Source: JAAELZ01 sp965237485
GTDB lineage: Bacteria > Pseudomonadota > Gammaproteobacteria > Arenicellales > Poriferihabitantaceae
Direction of reading: 5' to 3'
Assembly: GCA_965237485.1 (NCBI GenBank)
Contig: CBDEFQ010000009.1
Span: 682,001 to 746,000 of the forward strand
Length of the DNA: 64,000 nucleotides
The notes beneath the pieces are model-generated. The model saw only the letters and a program-made list of their open reading frames with translations, did not search any database and was not told the origin of the DNA. The position numbers and the translations under genes are program-made. Shown here in pieces: positions 29,347 to 39,201 of this stretch (positions are counted from its first letter, which is position 1; every line of letters begins with the position of its first letter).

Positions 29347-29923
29347 ATTATGTAGATACTCGATGAGTTATGCTGCACTCTCTCATGAGCATTCAAAGGA
29401 AATTTTTGTTAGTTATTATTTACTTATCGCTGATACTGACGATCGGCATTATTGTGCCGGGATACCTAAAAATGCGCTCCTTAGAATATGCAGAAGCTAA
29501 AGATTATTCTCTATCTAGCGCGATGCGAATGGGTAATGTAGTCAATAAAAAATTGCCGTGCTCAACCAAGCTGGCGTTTCTTCGATAGAAGCTTACGTGA
29601 GCAGCAGCCAAACTGAAACCATTGATCAATATATGAGTTCAATTGACGACCATAGAGTGATTAATGCCGTGATGTCCGACACCGGTAAAGTGTTATTCAA
29701 AAGTCCTTCCTCCGAAACCTCTCCTTGGAATAGCGAATTGCTAGCGCAAATTCTTAGCGCAGACTCTCACACGGTTCAAACCCATAGCAGCGGAACACAG
29801 TGGCTGATTTCATACCAAAAAGCCCAGCCTGGAATTGGTATCTGTTCTCTGGCATGCCCGCTAAGGAAGTCTATAGGGAATCCAGTGAATATCTAATTTT
29901 TGTGGTTCTTATTAGTCTCGTGG

Positions 29924-31317
29924 GAGTTATGCCCGAATCTGGTGTATGAGGCATTTTCTTCAAGCGGCCTCGGTTTGATCTGAGTAGTCATTAGTTTGCT
30001 CTATTCCATCTTTAAATGGAACCCCTTGAATCACTTTTGCTAGATAGGCGAACCCGCGTATTCGGTTCCACTTTTTCTCTGCGCACTGACCCAGCTTGAA
30101 CATCATACTTAACATGCCATCACGGCTAAGACATCCCTTGCATCGTTTGGTACGGTGTCGGATAGTCGCGAATGTTGATTCAATTGGATTCGTAGTACCT
30201 ATGCTCATCCAGTGCTTGGCAGGGAACGAGTAGAACGTCATTAACTCTTCGCGATCTTTTTCCAAGCACTGCGTGGCTTTTGGATACTTGTCTTGACAGG
30301 TTTTAATGAATAATTGATAGGCGCTTTGCGCCGCTTCTTTGGTTTCTTCCTGCCAAATGTTATGCAGAGCTGCTTTTGCTTTGGGCTGCACCGATTTAGG
30401 CAGCTTGTTCAGCACGTTGGCCGTTTTATGCACCCAACACCGTTGATGTTTAGTGCCAGGATAGACTTCTTCCAGGGCATTCCAAAAGCCTAAAGCACCA
30501 TCACCGATGCCCAGCTCTGGTTGATTCAGGCCTCGCTCCTTGAGTGCCAACAACACCTCTCGCCAACTCTGCGTAGACTCTCGCTCACCGTCTTCAATCG
30601 CCAGTAATTTCTTGTGACCGCGCTCATTCACTCCGATGACAACTAAGGCACAGAGCCGGCCCTCATCGCCGCGCAGGCCGCTGTGTATCCCGTCCGCCCA
30701 TAGATAAACCCATCGATCTCGATCTAAACCTTCTCTATTCCAATCCTTGTACTCCTGAGACCACGTTGCTTTGAGCTTACTCACTGTGCTTGATGATAAC
30801 CCAGTCGCTGATTGACCCACTAGCACGCTCAGTGCATCCCCCATTTCTCCAGTGCTGACACCCTTGAGATACAGCCAAGGCAAGGCCGCTTCTAGTGTTC
30901 TCGTTTTACGCACATACGGCGGCACTAAAGCAGACTGAAAGGTGATCGGTACTCCAGTGCGGGAGCGCACCTTGGGGATACGTACTTTGACTGGGCCGAT
31001 CCCGGTTTGCAGTTCACGTTCTGGCAAATAGCCGTTACGAACGACACCAGCGTGTCCTGAATCTGAGACTTTGTCACAATTGCGATACAGCAGTTCAGAT
31101 AACTCACTCTCGATCGCGGTTTGAATGAGTTGCCTAGCGCCATTGCGAATCAATTCTTGCAGCGGATCGATGCTTTGCTCTGGCTTTTCAAAGGAAATAA
31201 TTTTATTCTGTTTCATAGTGGCGTATGTCTGTGGAAGTTTAAGTTGTTGTAAACTCAACTCATCCCGATACGCCGCTTTTAGTCAACTACTCCATACACC
31301 ACTTTCAGGCATAACTC
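29924..31317 (-). mobile_element. IS256-family element with 9-bp target duplication
   Basis: Inverted ends GAGTTATGCCCGAATCTGGT (left) and GAGTTATGCCTGAAAGTGGT (right, minus strand). The 9-bp sequence GTCTCGTGG is present on both sides (29915-29923 and 31318-31326), so this is a clean insertion. Removing one copy and the element restores the kinase frame (SLVALLIVAALYY). Confidence 0.92.
29960..31216 (-). CDS. IS256-family transposase
   Basis: About 418 residues from the ATG at 31216 (MKQNKIISFEKPEQ). A TTG 14 codons earlier is also open. Mutator-type features include LWADGIHSGLRGDEGRLC with the first Asp, IGDGALGFWNALEEVYPG with the second, and the conserved WVHKTANVLNKLPK. Glutamate lies in TTNPIESTFATIRHRTK. 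The frame is intact, and the clean target duplication suggests recent transposition. A 3' fragment of the same element lies at 44427-44821. Confidence 0.92.
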   Translation of the reverse strand: MKQNKIISFEKPEQSIDPLQELIRNGARQLIQTAIESELSELLYRNCDKVSDSGHAGVVRNGYLPERELQTGIGPVKVRIPKVRSRTGVPITFQSALVPPYVRKTRTLEAALPWLYLKGVSTGEMGDALSVLVGQSATGLSSSTVSKLKATWSQEYKDWNREGLDRDRWVYLWADGIHSGLRGDEGRLCALVVIGVNERGHKKLLAIEDGERESTQSWREVLLALKERGLNQPELGIGDGALGFWNALEEVYPGTKHQRCWVHKTANVLNKLPKSVQPKAKAALHNIWQEETKEAAQSAYQLFIKTCQDKYPKATQCLEKDREELMTFYSFPAKHWMSIGTTNPIESTFATIRHRTKRCKGCLSRDGMLSMMFKLGQCAEKKWNRIRGFAYLAKVIQGVPFKDGIEQTNDYSDQTEAA

Positions 31318-33384
31318 GTCTCGTGGCTTTGCTCATTGTAGCCGCCTTGTACTATTTTCTCACCCGTCAGTTAAGGTACCGACTCAATACAATGATGGAA
31401 CATCTCCAACTGTATAAGGAAGGGAAGTTTGAAAAACGTTTCAAAGACCATGACCCCGATGAAATCGGTAAGTTACAACAAGGTATTAATTCAGTCATCG
31501 ACAATGTAGAAATGGAAATTATATCTCGTAAAACTAATGAGCACATGCTAAGTCAAGAAAAGTCTCGGGCCGAAACCAGTTATATGGAAAAGTCAGAGAG
31601 CTTAGCGAATCTCCATCAACTAATTAACAATCCTCTTACTAGTCTTCTTGGATTCTCGAAGCTAATTACCACCGAAGTCAACCAAAGCAAACAACACGAG
31701 TATCTACAACAAATTCAAAAATCTAGTAGCGAGCTTCAGTCTCTTCTTAAACACAGTCTCATAGGTCAAGAAACTGCATCAAATCACCCATCACTTAATT
31801 TAGACTATGAAAGCCCGCAATTTCAATTTATGGATAGATATGAAGTCGTTTTAGCCGAAACTGACATGCAGATTGCAAGCTATATAAAAACTGTACTTGC
31901 CCAACATGAAATAGAGGTGTTTGCTTATAGCAACGCGGAAGAAACGATAAACCACATAGAGGAACACGAAACTGATTTACTTATTCTCAACATGACGGCA
32001 CCCGATCTACTGCCTGAAAAAACACTCAAGCATGTTCGATCAGGTCTTCCAAAATATTTGCGCGATCTGCCAGTCATAGCTTTGGTTTCTGACATAAATA
32101 AGTCAGATATAGAAAAATACACCTTGATCGGGGCTACAGAAATACTTTCAAAACAGTCTTGTCCAACATGAAATGATACTGAGCGAAGGGACTGATTCTA
32201 ATCGGAAATGATACCGAACTAATCTAATTTCTGTTCATGATGGTGAATGAATACCATTATGAATGACCACCATATAGATACCCTTGATAAGGCACGCTTG
32301 TTGCTACAAGGCACTGATGAAATCGATCTGGCAATCGACGGTAAACGCAATCGCTATGATTTCATCAAACGCACCTTAATGCGTTTCAAATACAGCAAAC
32401 TGGGTCGAGCCGATAAGGGTCTTGTGCTGCGTTATATCACACGCATCAGCGGTTACTCTTATGTGCAAGTGAAACGCCTTGCTACCAGCTATCTCAAGCA
32501 CGGTAGAATCAAGTGGCGACATCGTGCCACAAGGGGCTTTGCTAGACGCTATAGCAATCAAGACATTAAGCTTCTAGCAGATATGGATGAACTCCACGGT
32601 ACGTTATCAGGCCATGCCACTAAGAAACTCTGTGAGCGCGCCTTAGTTGTCTATGAGCAAACTGAGTATGCCAACCTGGCACCTATCTCGGTTTCTCATC
32701 TATACAATCTACGCCGATCTAAACCCTACCAGAACAATCGCCGTCACTTTGAAAAGACACATTCCAAGCCTTCTTCTATCGGCCAAAGACGTAAGCCACA
32801 GCCAGAAGGTCAACCTGGCTATAGCCGTGTAGATACAGTGCATCAGGGCGATAAGGACAAGGTTAAAGGGGTCTATCATATCAACGCCGTTGATGAGATC
32901 ACCCCGTTTGAAGTCGTGTCTTCTACACAGAAAATATCAGAGCCATTCTTGATGCCTATTCTCACTCAAATGCTAGAGCAATTCCCCTTTGTGATTAAAG
33001 ACTTTCATGCCGATAATGGCAGTGAATACATTAACCAATCGGTGGTGCGATTGTTGAATAAGCTATTAATCGAGTTGACCAAATCCAAGGCTAGACACCG
33101 TAACGACCATGCCTTAGTTGAGTGCAACAATGGGGCCATCGTGCGCAAGCATCTTGGCTTCATGCATATCCCGCAAAAATATGCGCCTGATATTAATCAA
33201 TTTGCCACCGACTTTCTTAACCCTTATTTGAATTATCACCGACCTTGTTTCTTCCCACAGATCAGCACTAACAACATAAGGAAAACAAGTCAAAACCTAT
33301 CCATATCGAAACATGATGACGCCTTATGAAAAACTCAAATCGTTGACCAATGCACAGTCATATCTTAAAACTCACATCTCGTTT

Positions 33385-34658
33385 CACTGCTGTCCCGTTA
33401 ACTTTCACAGCAACGAAAATTGATTAGGATTAAGGTTTGGGTGATGCATCGGGTCTCCTCGCAACAGTGCCATTAAATCACGTTTTTCAAACAAATTAAG
33501 CTGCAATACCCTCAATATTTGTTGCATCGTTTTGCCCGCCTTCGACTGCAATTTGATGAACATCAGTATTAGGTAAATACATAACGCAATCCATATTTGG
33601 GTCAATACTGCGTTCTTGCTGGTGCCGATAAATGACTTCACCTTTAAGTTCTGCTTGATCCACTTGAAGAATAATTCCACCTGCCATCTGGCTTTATAAA
33701 TATCGGCGATAGTTTGAGCACTGAGCTTAAAGTGGTTGGTTAAAAACACATAATGCTTGCCTGTAGTGGCATCGCGATAACCAATACGGCGTAATCGAAT
33801 CGAACACTCCTTTGCTGCTTTGACCCCCGTGAATTCAATCGTTTGATCACTGCTAAGTCCCGTTCCCTTGCGTACACTATGTCGCTTGATAACGCGGTAT
33901 GCAGCATTCTTCTTTAATCGTGTGACAAAGTATATTCCCTTGTCATTCAATTGCTTATACCAGGCATAGTCGTTGTATCCACGGTCAATAACTACAATGC
34001 TGCCTTTCGGGAAAGCTACTTTCCTGCCTGCAGTAACATCAGCACATTTACCCTCGGTGATATTAACAAACTCAGGTAAGTAACCATCATGATTCAGGCC
34101 TACATGCAGTTTGATTGCCCCTTTAGTTGATCGAAAGTCTGCCCATGGGAAAACCGATAAGCACAGATCAATGGTAGATGAGTCCAGCGAATACAGGGGA
34201 TTCTTGAAACGAAAGTTATGCCCTGGCGTTTTGCTCTGACAGCGCTTGAGTAATTGAGAGAATAGCGCTTCATAAAGGCTCGAAGGCTTGTTCTCATTGA
34301 TGCGTGAAAGATTGGACCGCGTTAACACGGCACTACCAGGATGATACAAGCGGTGTGATTGAGCGCTGACATTATCAACAATATCACGCAAGCTATGACG
34401 GCCAGTCAATTGAGCTATAGTCAGGCTCACGAACTGTGACCAACGAGACGCTCTGCGGAATGAACGCCCCGAATGATGTTGAATTGCGAGTGCCTCGAAT
34501 TCATGTCTCGGAACAATTTTGAGTATTTGATTTAGAACGGTATTACAATGTGACATGGTCTGATTTTCCTATTTTATTCAACGGTTTATCGCTAAACGTA
34601 TTTTATCAAATTGAGAGAAAATCAGGCCTGTTTCTTTAGTGTTAACGGGACAGCAGTG
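33385..34658 (-). mobile_element. IS4-family element (DUF4372 type), complete copy with 9-bp target duplication
   Basis: Perfect terminal inverted repeats of 18 bases, CACTGCTGTCCCGTTAAC. The target duplication ATCTCGTTT lies at 33376-33384 and 34659-34667. Excision restores the sequence seen in copy 1 of the host IS. Other copies are at 42364-43250 (partial) and 53432-54706. Confidence 0.95.
33405..34556 (-). CDS. IS4-family transposase with DUF4372 N-terminus
   Basis: 383 residues, intact. The N-terminal DUF4372 region contains RWSQFVSLTIAQLTGRHSLR. The catalytic acids are D in YSLDSSTIDL, D in VVIDRGYNDYAW and E in YKARWQVELFFKWIKQNL, the Y-R-E-K signature of the family. This is the only full-length open copy of three in the window and could supply transposase to the others. 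Confidence 0.94.
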   Translation of the reverse strand: MSHCNTVLNQILKIVPRHEFEALAIQHHSGRSFRRASRWSQFVSLTIAQLTGRHSLRDIVDNVSAQSHRLYHPGSAVLTRSNLSRINENKPSSLYEALFSQLLKRCQSKTPGHNFRFKNPLYSLDSSTIDLCLSVFPWADFRSTKGAIKLHVGLNHDGYLPEFVNITEGKCADVTAGRKVAFPKGSIVVIDRGYNDYAWYKQLNDKGIYFVTRLKKNAAYRVIKRHSVRKGTGLSSDQTIEFTGVKAAKECSIRLRRIGYRDATTGKHYVFLTNHFKLSAQTIADIYKARWQVELFFKWIKQNLKVKSFIGTSKNAVLTQIWIALCIYLILMFIKLQSKAGKTMQQILRVLQLNLFEKRDLMALLRGDPMHHPNLNPNQFSLL

Positions 34659-34840
34659 ATCTCGTTTACAATGCTTGACGATATCGTTTATCAGATGACT
34701 GATAATGAGGCAGCCAAACAACTCAATGAGGAAAAAACTAAACTCTTTAAAAACATCTTTGAACAGAAATGACAATCAACTTCTCGGTATCATTCCTGTA
34801 TTGGAATAGACTGCCTTCTTCCAATGTGACTACGCATTCA

Positions 34841-37273
34841 TCAAAGCGGCGCACGAGAGAACTCTTGAGGGTCGTAATCATCAACATCGATTATTTCCAT
34901 TAACCGCTTATCAAATTTGCGTAGTAGCAAGGCTTCTTCTTTTTCTATCACGCCTGCTGCTTGCGCTAAATTTATTTGTTCAGCGCCCAAGGCTTTTTCC
35001 ATTTTCCCCTGCTTTATTGCTGATTTTATTTTGGCGAAGCTATCTTCCAGTTCTAACCGTCTTAGAAAAACTGCATTCACCTTACCCACTGGATTAGTAT
35101 CTAAATCTTTATCAAAAGTACCTGACAATAAGTGCTGCCTAGTGCTGGTATTTTGCGTTATCAAGCGGCTTACTTCAGTTTCCAAATAATCGTGCGGCGG
35201 GTCAAAGTGGCTACCGACGGGAAACACCAAAAACTTTAAAACTCTGCCAACTGTTTTATTTGGGTAGTTTTGCAATATTTCAGTCATCGCTACCTGGTAT
35301 TGATGCATCAGATGTTGCAAGCACCATCGCACCAAAGGTTCATCCTCGTGTGGTGCTGCTTCGCTTTCATGGTGTTTTAGTACCATGCTCGCTAGATATA
35401 AATAACTTAACAAATCGCCTAGCCGTGCTGACAACATTTCTTTGAACTTCAATTTCGATTGCAAGGTAAGCATTGTGACATCCGCCGTTAACGCGAAAGC
35501 TGCACTTAAACGACTCAGATCTTTGTACTGTTGCGAAAATGGTCCGTCATTTGGTGACATTTCAAGGCGAGACGCAGACAAAGCCAGCGTAAAAGAGCGC
35601 ACTGCGTTGGCAACAGTAAATCCAACGTGTTTAAAGAACAATTGGTCAAAACGATTTACCGAGTCATCGTTGAACTCTTCTCCAGCCACCAGCATTTCTT
35701 CGAGCACGTATGGATGACTACGCGTTGCGCCTTGACCAAAGATCATCAAATTGCGCGTCATAATATTTGCGCCCTCCACCGTGATGGCAATCGGTATTGA
35801 GCTATACGCGTCAGCTACATAGTTTTTAGGCCCCATCATGATCGCCTTACCACCATGAATATCCATCGCATCAATCGTGCATTGACGCGCCATCTCAGTA
35901 AGATGGTATTTTAGTATTGCCGAGGCAACACTCGGTTTTTCACCATAGGACAGCGATTGCGCCGTATGTAGCCTAGCAGCGTTAACAATGTAGGTTAACC
36001 CAGCCATTCTCGCCAAGGGTTTCTGCACGCCTTCAAATCGGTTGATGGGTAAGCCAAATTGCTGACGCAAGGCAGCATAGGCTGACGTACCGAGCAACAT
36101 GTGCTTTGCTATAGAATTACTGACACTCGGTAAGGTGATACACCGACCCACCGATAAACAATTAACCAGCATAGTCCAACCCTTACCGGCCATTTCTGGC
36201 CCGCCGATGATCGCATCTAACGGCACAAATACGCCCTTCCCTTGAATCGGCCCATTTAAAAATGCGTCGCCAATCGGTTTATGGCGTCTGCCAATCTTCA
36301 CGCCCTTTGTTTCTCTGGGGATAAGCGCACAAGTAATCCCATACTCTTCAACTTCTCCGATTAAGTGATCTGGGTCTTCTAACCTAAATGCCAGCCCGAT
36401 CAAGGTCGCCACCGGCGCCAAGGTAATATAACGCTTGTTAAATGTGAGTTTAATGCCCAATACGGTTTTGCCCTTAAGTCGTTTTTTACAGACTATACCC
36501 GTATCAGGCAGCGAGGTTGCATCTGAACCAGCGAGTGGGCCGGTTAGTGCAAAACAAGGTAAGTCTTCTCCACTTGCTAGCCTTGGAAGATAGTAGTCCT
36601 TTTGTTCCTCAGTCCCATATTTAATCAGCAGCTCTCCTGGCCCTAAGGAGTTAGGTACGCTGACATAATTAGAAACACAACCACCAGTGGAGGCCAAAAT
36701 AGTGATGATTTCTGTTTGCGCCATGCCTGAAAACTCTAGACCACCATAGGCCTTAGGGATAATCATTCCCAAGAATCCGTATTCTTTGATAAAGGCAACT
36801 ACTTCGTCAGGGATCACCGTAGTGCGATGGTTAATATCCCAGTTATCCACCATAGAACATAAGGTTCTTAGTGGGCCGTCCATAAAAGCTTGCTCCTCTT
36901 CGGTATAGCTAGGCTTGGGCAACGAAAGTAATTTCTCCCATTTAGGTTTGCCGCTAAATAGTTCGCCATCCCACCAAACTGTGCCTGCATCAATCGCTTC
37001 TTTCTCTGTTTGCGATATCGCTGGCAACGCCTTCTTATACCAAGCAAAGAGCGGTTTACTTAATTTTGGCACGCGCCATTTATCCATTGACAGAAAAAAT
37101 AACAGCGAAGCTACCAACAGCAGAATAAGCGTCAACAAAAAGCCTCCACTAAATAATAATGACACCAACACTGTCCCCGCTGCAATCATAGCGCTCAGGC
37201 TCAAAGTCCATCTCCGGTAGCTCGCTGTCATTAGTGAGCCAATGGCTAAAAGCGCGATGAGCAAAGTATTCAT
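34841..37273 (-). CDS. fadE: Acyl-CoA dehydrogenase FadE
   Basis: 810 residues, close to the length of the Escherichia coli protein. It catalyses the first step of fatty-acid beta-oxidation with FAD. Two N-terminal membrane helices (residues 1-60) anchor it. The dehydrogenase core shows CFALTGPLAGSDATSLPDTG, GKGWTMLVNCLSVGR and AMDIHGGKAIMMGPKN. The C-terminal part corresponds to DUF1974. The gene is intact although two IS elements lie 29 bases downstream and about 100 bases upstream. Confidence 0.95.
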   Translation of the reverse strand: MNTLLIALLAIGSLMTASYRRWTLSLSAMIAAGTVLVSLLFSGGFLLTLILLLVASLLFFLSMDKWRVPKLSKPLFAWYKKALPAISQTEKEAIDAGTVWWDGELFSGKPKWEKLLSLPKPSYTEEEQAFMDGPLRTLCSMVDNWDINHRTTVIPDEVVAFIKEYGFLGMIIPKAYGGLEFSGMAQTEIITILASTGGCVSNYVSVPNSLGPGELLIKYGTEEQKDYYLPRLASGEDLPCFALTGPLAGSDATSLPDTGIVCKKRLKGKTVLGIKLTFNKRYITLAPVATLIGLAFRLEDPDHLIGEVEEYGITCALIPRETKGVKIGRRHKPIGDAFLNGPIQGKGVFVPLDAIIGGPEMAGKGWTMLVNCLSVGRCITLPSVSNSIAKHMLLGTSAYAALRQQFGLPINRFEGVQKPLARMAGLTYIVNAARLHTAQSLSYGEKPSVASAILKYHLTEMARQCTIDAMDIHGGKAIMMGPKNYVADAYSSIPIAITVEGANIMTRNLMIFGQGATRSHPYVLEEMLVAGEEFNDDSVNRFDQLFFKHVGFTVANAVRSFTLALSASRLEMSPNDGPFSQQYKDLSRLSAAFALTADVTMLTLQSKLKFKEMLSARLGDLLSYLYLASMVLKHHESEAAPHEDEPLVRWCLQHLMHQYQVAMTEILQNYPNKTVGRVLKFLVFPVGSHFDPPHDYLETEVSRLITQNTSTRQHLLSGTFDKDLDTNPVGKVNAVFLRRLELEDSFAKIKSAIKQGKMEKALGAEQINLAQAAGVIEKEEALLLRKFDKRLMEIIDVDDYDPQEFSRAPL

Positions 37274-37303
37274 AAGTTGATAATATCTTTTATGGGAGAA
37301 GTG

Positions 37304-37319
37304 ATTGTATCACTACAAT
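37304..37319. promoter_or_regulatory. Palindrome upstream of fadE, possible operator
   Basis: A 16-base inverted repeat ATTGTA-TCAC-TACAAT lies 31 bases upstream of the fadE start. Position and symmetry fit a repressor site, but it does not match the FadR or PsrA consensus I know. The nearby IS at 37377 may have removed further upstream elements. Confidence 0.35.
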
Positions 37320-37376
37320 GTTAGCATTAATACGAACGCTCGTTTTATTTTTATGCTATTGGATACTGTAACTTCA

Positions 37377-38739
37377 GGTATGGACTTTTATATTAGATAG
37401 AGCAGTATGGCCTTTTCCCCCCAGGGGGAATTTTTCCGAATTTTTGATTTATTCAAATTTTCTATCTTGGTGTCTTGTAAGTTGAGCCATTTGTGCGTTC
37501 CCTGTTTTAAGCAATTAACATACTGGAGACACCCAAATGACCCAATCAAACAATAACGTATTTGACGTAATAGTGGAACACACATCTCAGAAGGCCCCGA
37601 TGCCATGCGCCCCGTGCTCACCGCACTGCTCAATGAGGCGATGAAGATTGAAAGAGAGCCGTTTCCAGGCGCATCACACTATGAGCATAGTCAAGACCGG
37701 CCAGGGTTTGCCCATGGCTACCAGGATAAGCGTATCGATACACAAGCCGGTACGCTCAATCTGCGTATCCCAAAGACCGCTCAACACGTTGATGAACCTT
37801 TTTACCCTCAATCGCCAGAACGCGGCTTACGCAGCCAACGTGCGATGATGCTGACCGTTGCTGAAATGTACGTGACGGGCGTTAGCACGCGCCGAGTCGA
37901 AAAAGTCATGCAGAGCATGGGTATTGAAAGCATCTCCTCTACACCGGTCTCACGGGCTAACCAGAGCATGGATGAGGCGTTAAAAGTCTGGCGTGATCGT
38001 CCGTTGGGTAAAGTCTCTTACCTAATCCTTGATGCGCGTTATGAAAAGGTGGGTGAGGGCCACCAAGTGATTGATATGGCGGTGTTGAGTGCGGTGGGTG
38101 TATTGCCTTGTGGACGGCGTTGCGTATTAGGAACGGCAATGGCGCTTAATGAAGCCGAGGTTAACTGGCGAGCGTTCCTCAAAGGCTTGGTTGACCGGGG
38201 CATACATGGTATTGAGTTTATTGTCAGTGATGATCACCGTGGCTTAAAAGCCGCTAGAAAGGCAGTGTTCCCAGGTATACCTTGGCAGCGTTGCCAGTTT
38301 CATCTGGCGCAGAATGCAATGCATCATGCCCCCAATCACAAGATCAAGCAACGCATTAGTGGTGAGCTGCGTAGTGTTTGGAATGCACCCAATATGGCAG
38401 CTGCTCAGGTTAATCTAAAAGTCCTTGTGAGCCAGTACCAGGAAAAGCATGCTCACTTGGCGCAGTGGCTAGAAAACAATGTGCCTGAAGGGTTAAATGT
38501 GTTTGCCTTGCCAGATAGACACCAAAAGAAAATGCGAAGCTCCAACCGCATTGAACGGACGGTTCAACAAGAACTTAAGCGGCGAACCCGCTTGGTCAGA
38601 GTCTTTCCTAACCGAGAGGCTTGGTTACGATTAGTCAGTGCCATTCTGATTGAAATTGACGACGAATGGGCTAATGCTAATCATCGATATATCGTGTGGA
38701 ACGACAATGAGTCAACTTGCTAGACAAAAAGTCCATACC
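37377..38739 (+). mobile_element. Second IS256-type element
   Basis: Ends share the inverted repeat GGTATGGACTTTT (left at 37377, right at 38739 on the minus strand). It carries a Mutator-type transposase. No target duplication is visible. Its right end truncates an integron integrase gene and its left end lies about 100 bases before fadE, so material between these was probably lost. Confidence 0.8.
37537..38723 (+). pseudogene. IS256-family transposase, frameshifted near the N-terminus
   Basis: An ATG at 37537 after a TGGAG ribosome site reads MTQSNNNVFDVIVEHTS, then goes out of frame near 37588. The alternative frame gives EGPDAMRPVLTALL, the usual family sequence, from 37605 to 38723. Core features are LILDARYEKVGEGHQ, IEFIVSDDHRGLKAA, PWQRCQFHLAQNA and SNRIERTVQQELKRR. 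One missing base explains the shift. A product starting at ATG 37605 would lack about 25 residues and may be inactive. Confidence 0.65.
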
Positions 38740-38900
38740 CAATGTTGCGTAATCGGATGCTTTCGCTGCGAAAACTTGTTATAGTCTGTAATCCATAAAT
38801 AGGAGTTGATGGTTCGCTTACTATATCGCCTAACCGCCATATAGTTCACAAGATCATTCAAAAATGGCGACGAGGTTTTCAAAGCTTGCAATTTTTCCAT
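38740..38900 (-). pseudogene. intI: Integron integrase IntI, N-terminal fragment
   Basis: From an ATG at 38900 the minus strand encodes MEKLQALKTSSPFLNDL, then RRYSKRTINSYL, WITDYNKFSQRKHP. This is the N-terminal core-binding region of integron integrases (compare YxxRTxxxYxxWxxxFxxFxxxxHP). About 53 codons remain before the IS256-type element cuts it at 38739. The catalytic domain is not elsewhere in the window. Orientation away from the cassettes and the attC-like sites next to it support the call. A general XerC-like recombinase is the alternative. Confidence 0.65.
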
Positions 38901-38908
38901 TAAGCAGG

Positions 38909-38938
38909 ATAATATCCTACTATATTGATATTCGTCAA
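38909..38938 (-). promoter_or_regulatory. Candidate integrase promoter
   Basis: Minus strand TTGACG, an 18-base spacer, then TATTAT. The -10 lies only about 9 bases before the ATG at 38900, so a transcript would be nearly leaderless. Confidence 0.35.
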
Positions 38939-38953
38939 ATCTGAATATATATA
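38925..38953 (+). promoter_or_regulatory. Candidate cassette promoter (Pc-like)
   Basis: TTGATA at 38925-38930, a 17-base spacer and TATATA at 38948-38953, pointing into the cassette region. It overlaps the divergent candidate integrase promoter. The -10 is only a partial match. Confidence 0.3.
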
Positions 38954-38960
38954 GTTTATT

Positions 38961-39012
38961 AACGAATAAGGATAAGTCGCCGCGCAGCCGCGACTTTATC
39001 CAATTGTTGAAC
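38961..39012. other. attC-like site at the left end of unit A
   Basis: Starts AACGAATAAGG and ends ATTGTTGAAC, whose GTTGAAC fits the GTTRRRY core. The inner arms GGATAAGTCGC (38970-38980) and GCGACTTTATCC (38990-39001) pair with one unpaired A, the extra-helical base typical of attC. On the minus strand the outer core GTTCAAC fits RYYYAAC. The same 52 bases recur at 46960-47011. Confidence 0.6.
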
Positions 39013-39201
39013 AAGCCCGGGGGTTACCTCTATTAAGTAAATATATCCGCTACTGGTCCTTGTGACTTTAAGCGTTCAGGGTTTCGCTTAAGATTGCAGG
39101 CGAGTGGGCGTCTCACTCGCCGAGTGATGGTACTTTCTTATTGCATAAAGCTGGGGTCCTCCGTATTAAGTGACTTTAGTGAGCTTGTTGGATCTAAGCA
39201 A

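Larger units (their letters stand above)
29370..32154 (+). pseudogene. Hybrid sensor histidine kinase, broken by frameshifts and two IS elements
   Basis: Joined piecewise, this encodes one membrane sensor kinase. Residues from 29370: a helix (FLLVIIYLSLILTIGIIVPG), an extracytoplasmic sensor part continued in another frame from about 29558 (NQAGVSSIEAYVSSSQ), and in a third frame from about 29830 (WNWYLFSGMPAKEVYRES). The IS256-type element splits the second helix. After 31318 come a HAMP-like region, a dimerisation region with LHQLINNPLTSLLGFSKLI and a receiver-like domain in which the usual phospho-Asp position reads LILNMTAPD. An rve-type IS ends the gene at 32155. It is not functional. 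Confidence 0.75.
32247..34772 (+). pseudogene. rve-type DDE transposase, frameshifted and split
   Basis: Nearly identical to the 413-residue transposase at 16160. After ISTNN an extra base (ACATAAG instead of ACAAAG) shifts the frame, which stops at 33329. An IS4-type element also splits the last part at 33385-34658. The remaining C-terminal codons resume after 34667 and end at 34772. The DDE residues are still encoded, but no complete protein can be made. Confidence 0.9.
32155..34812 (+). mobile_element. rve-type insertion sequence, copy 2, interrupted by an IS4-type element
   Basis: Same ends as the copy at 16068-17441. Subtracting the inner 1274-bp IS and its 9-bp duplication leaves 1375 bp, one base longer than copy 1. 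This matches a single inserted base near 33277. The left end truncates a kinase receiver domain and the right end lies 29 bases from the fadE stop. Confidence 0.9.
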
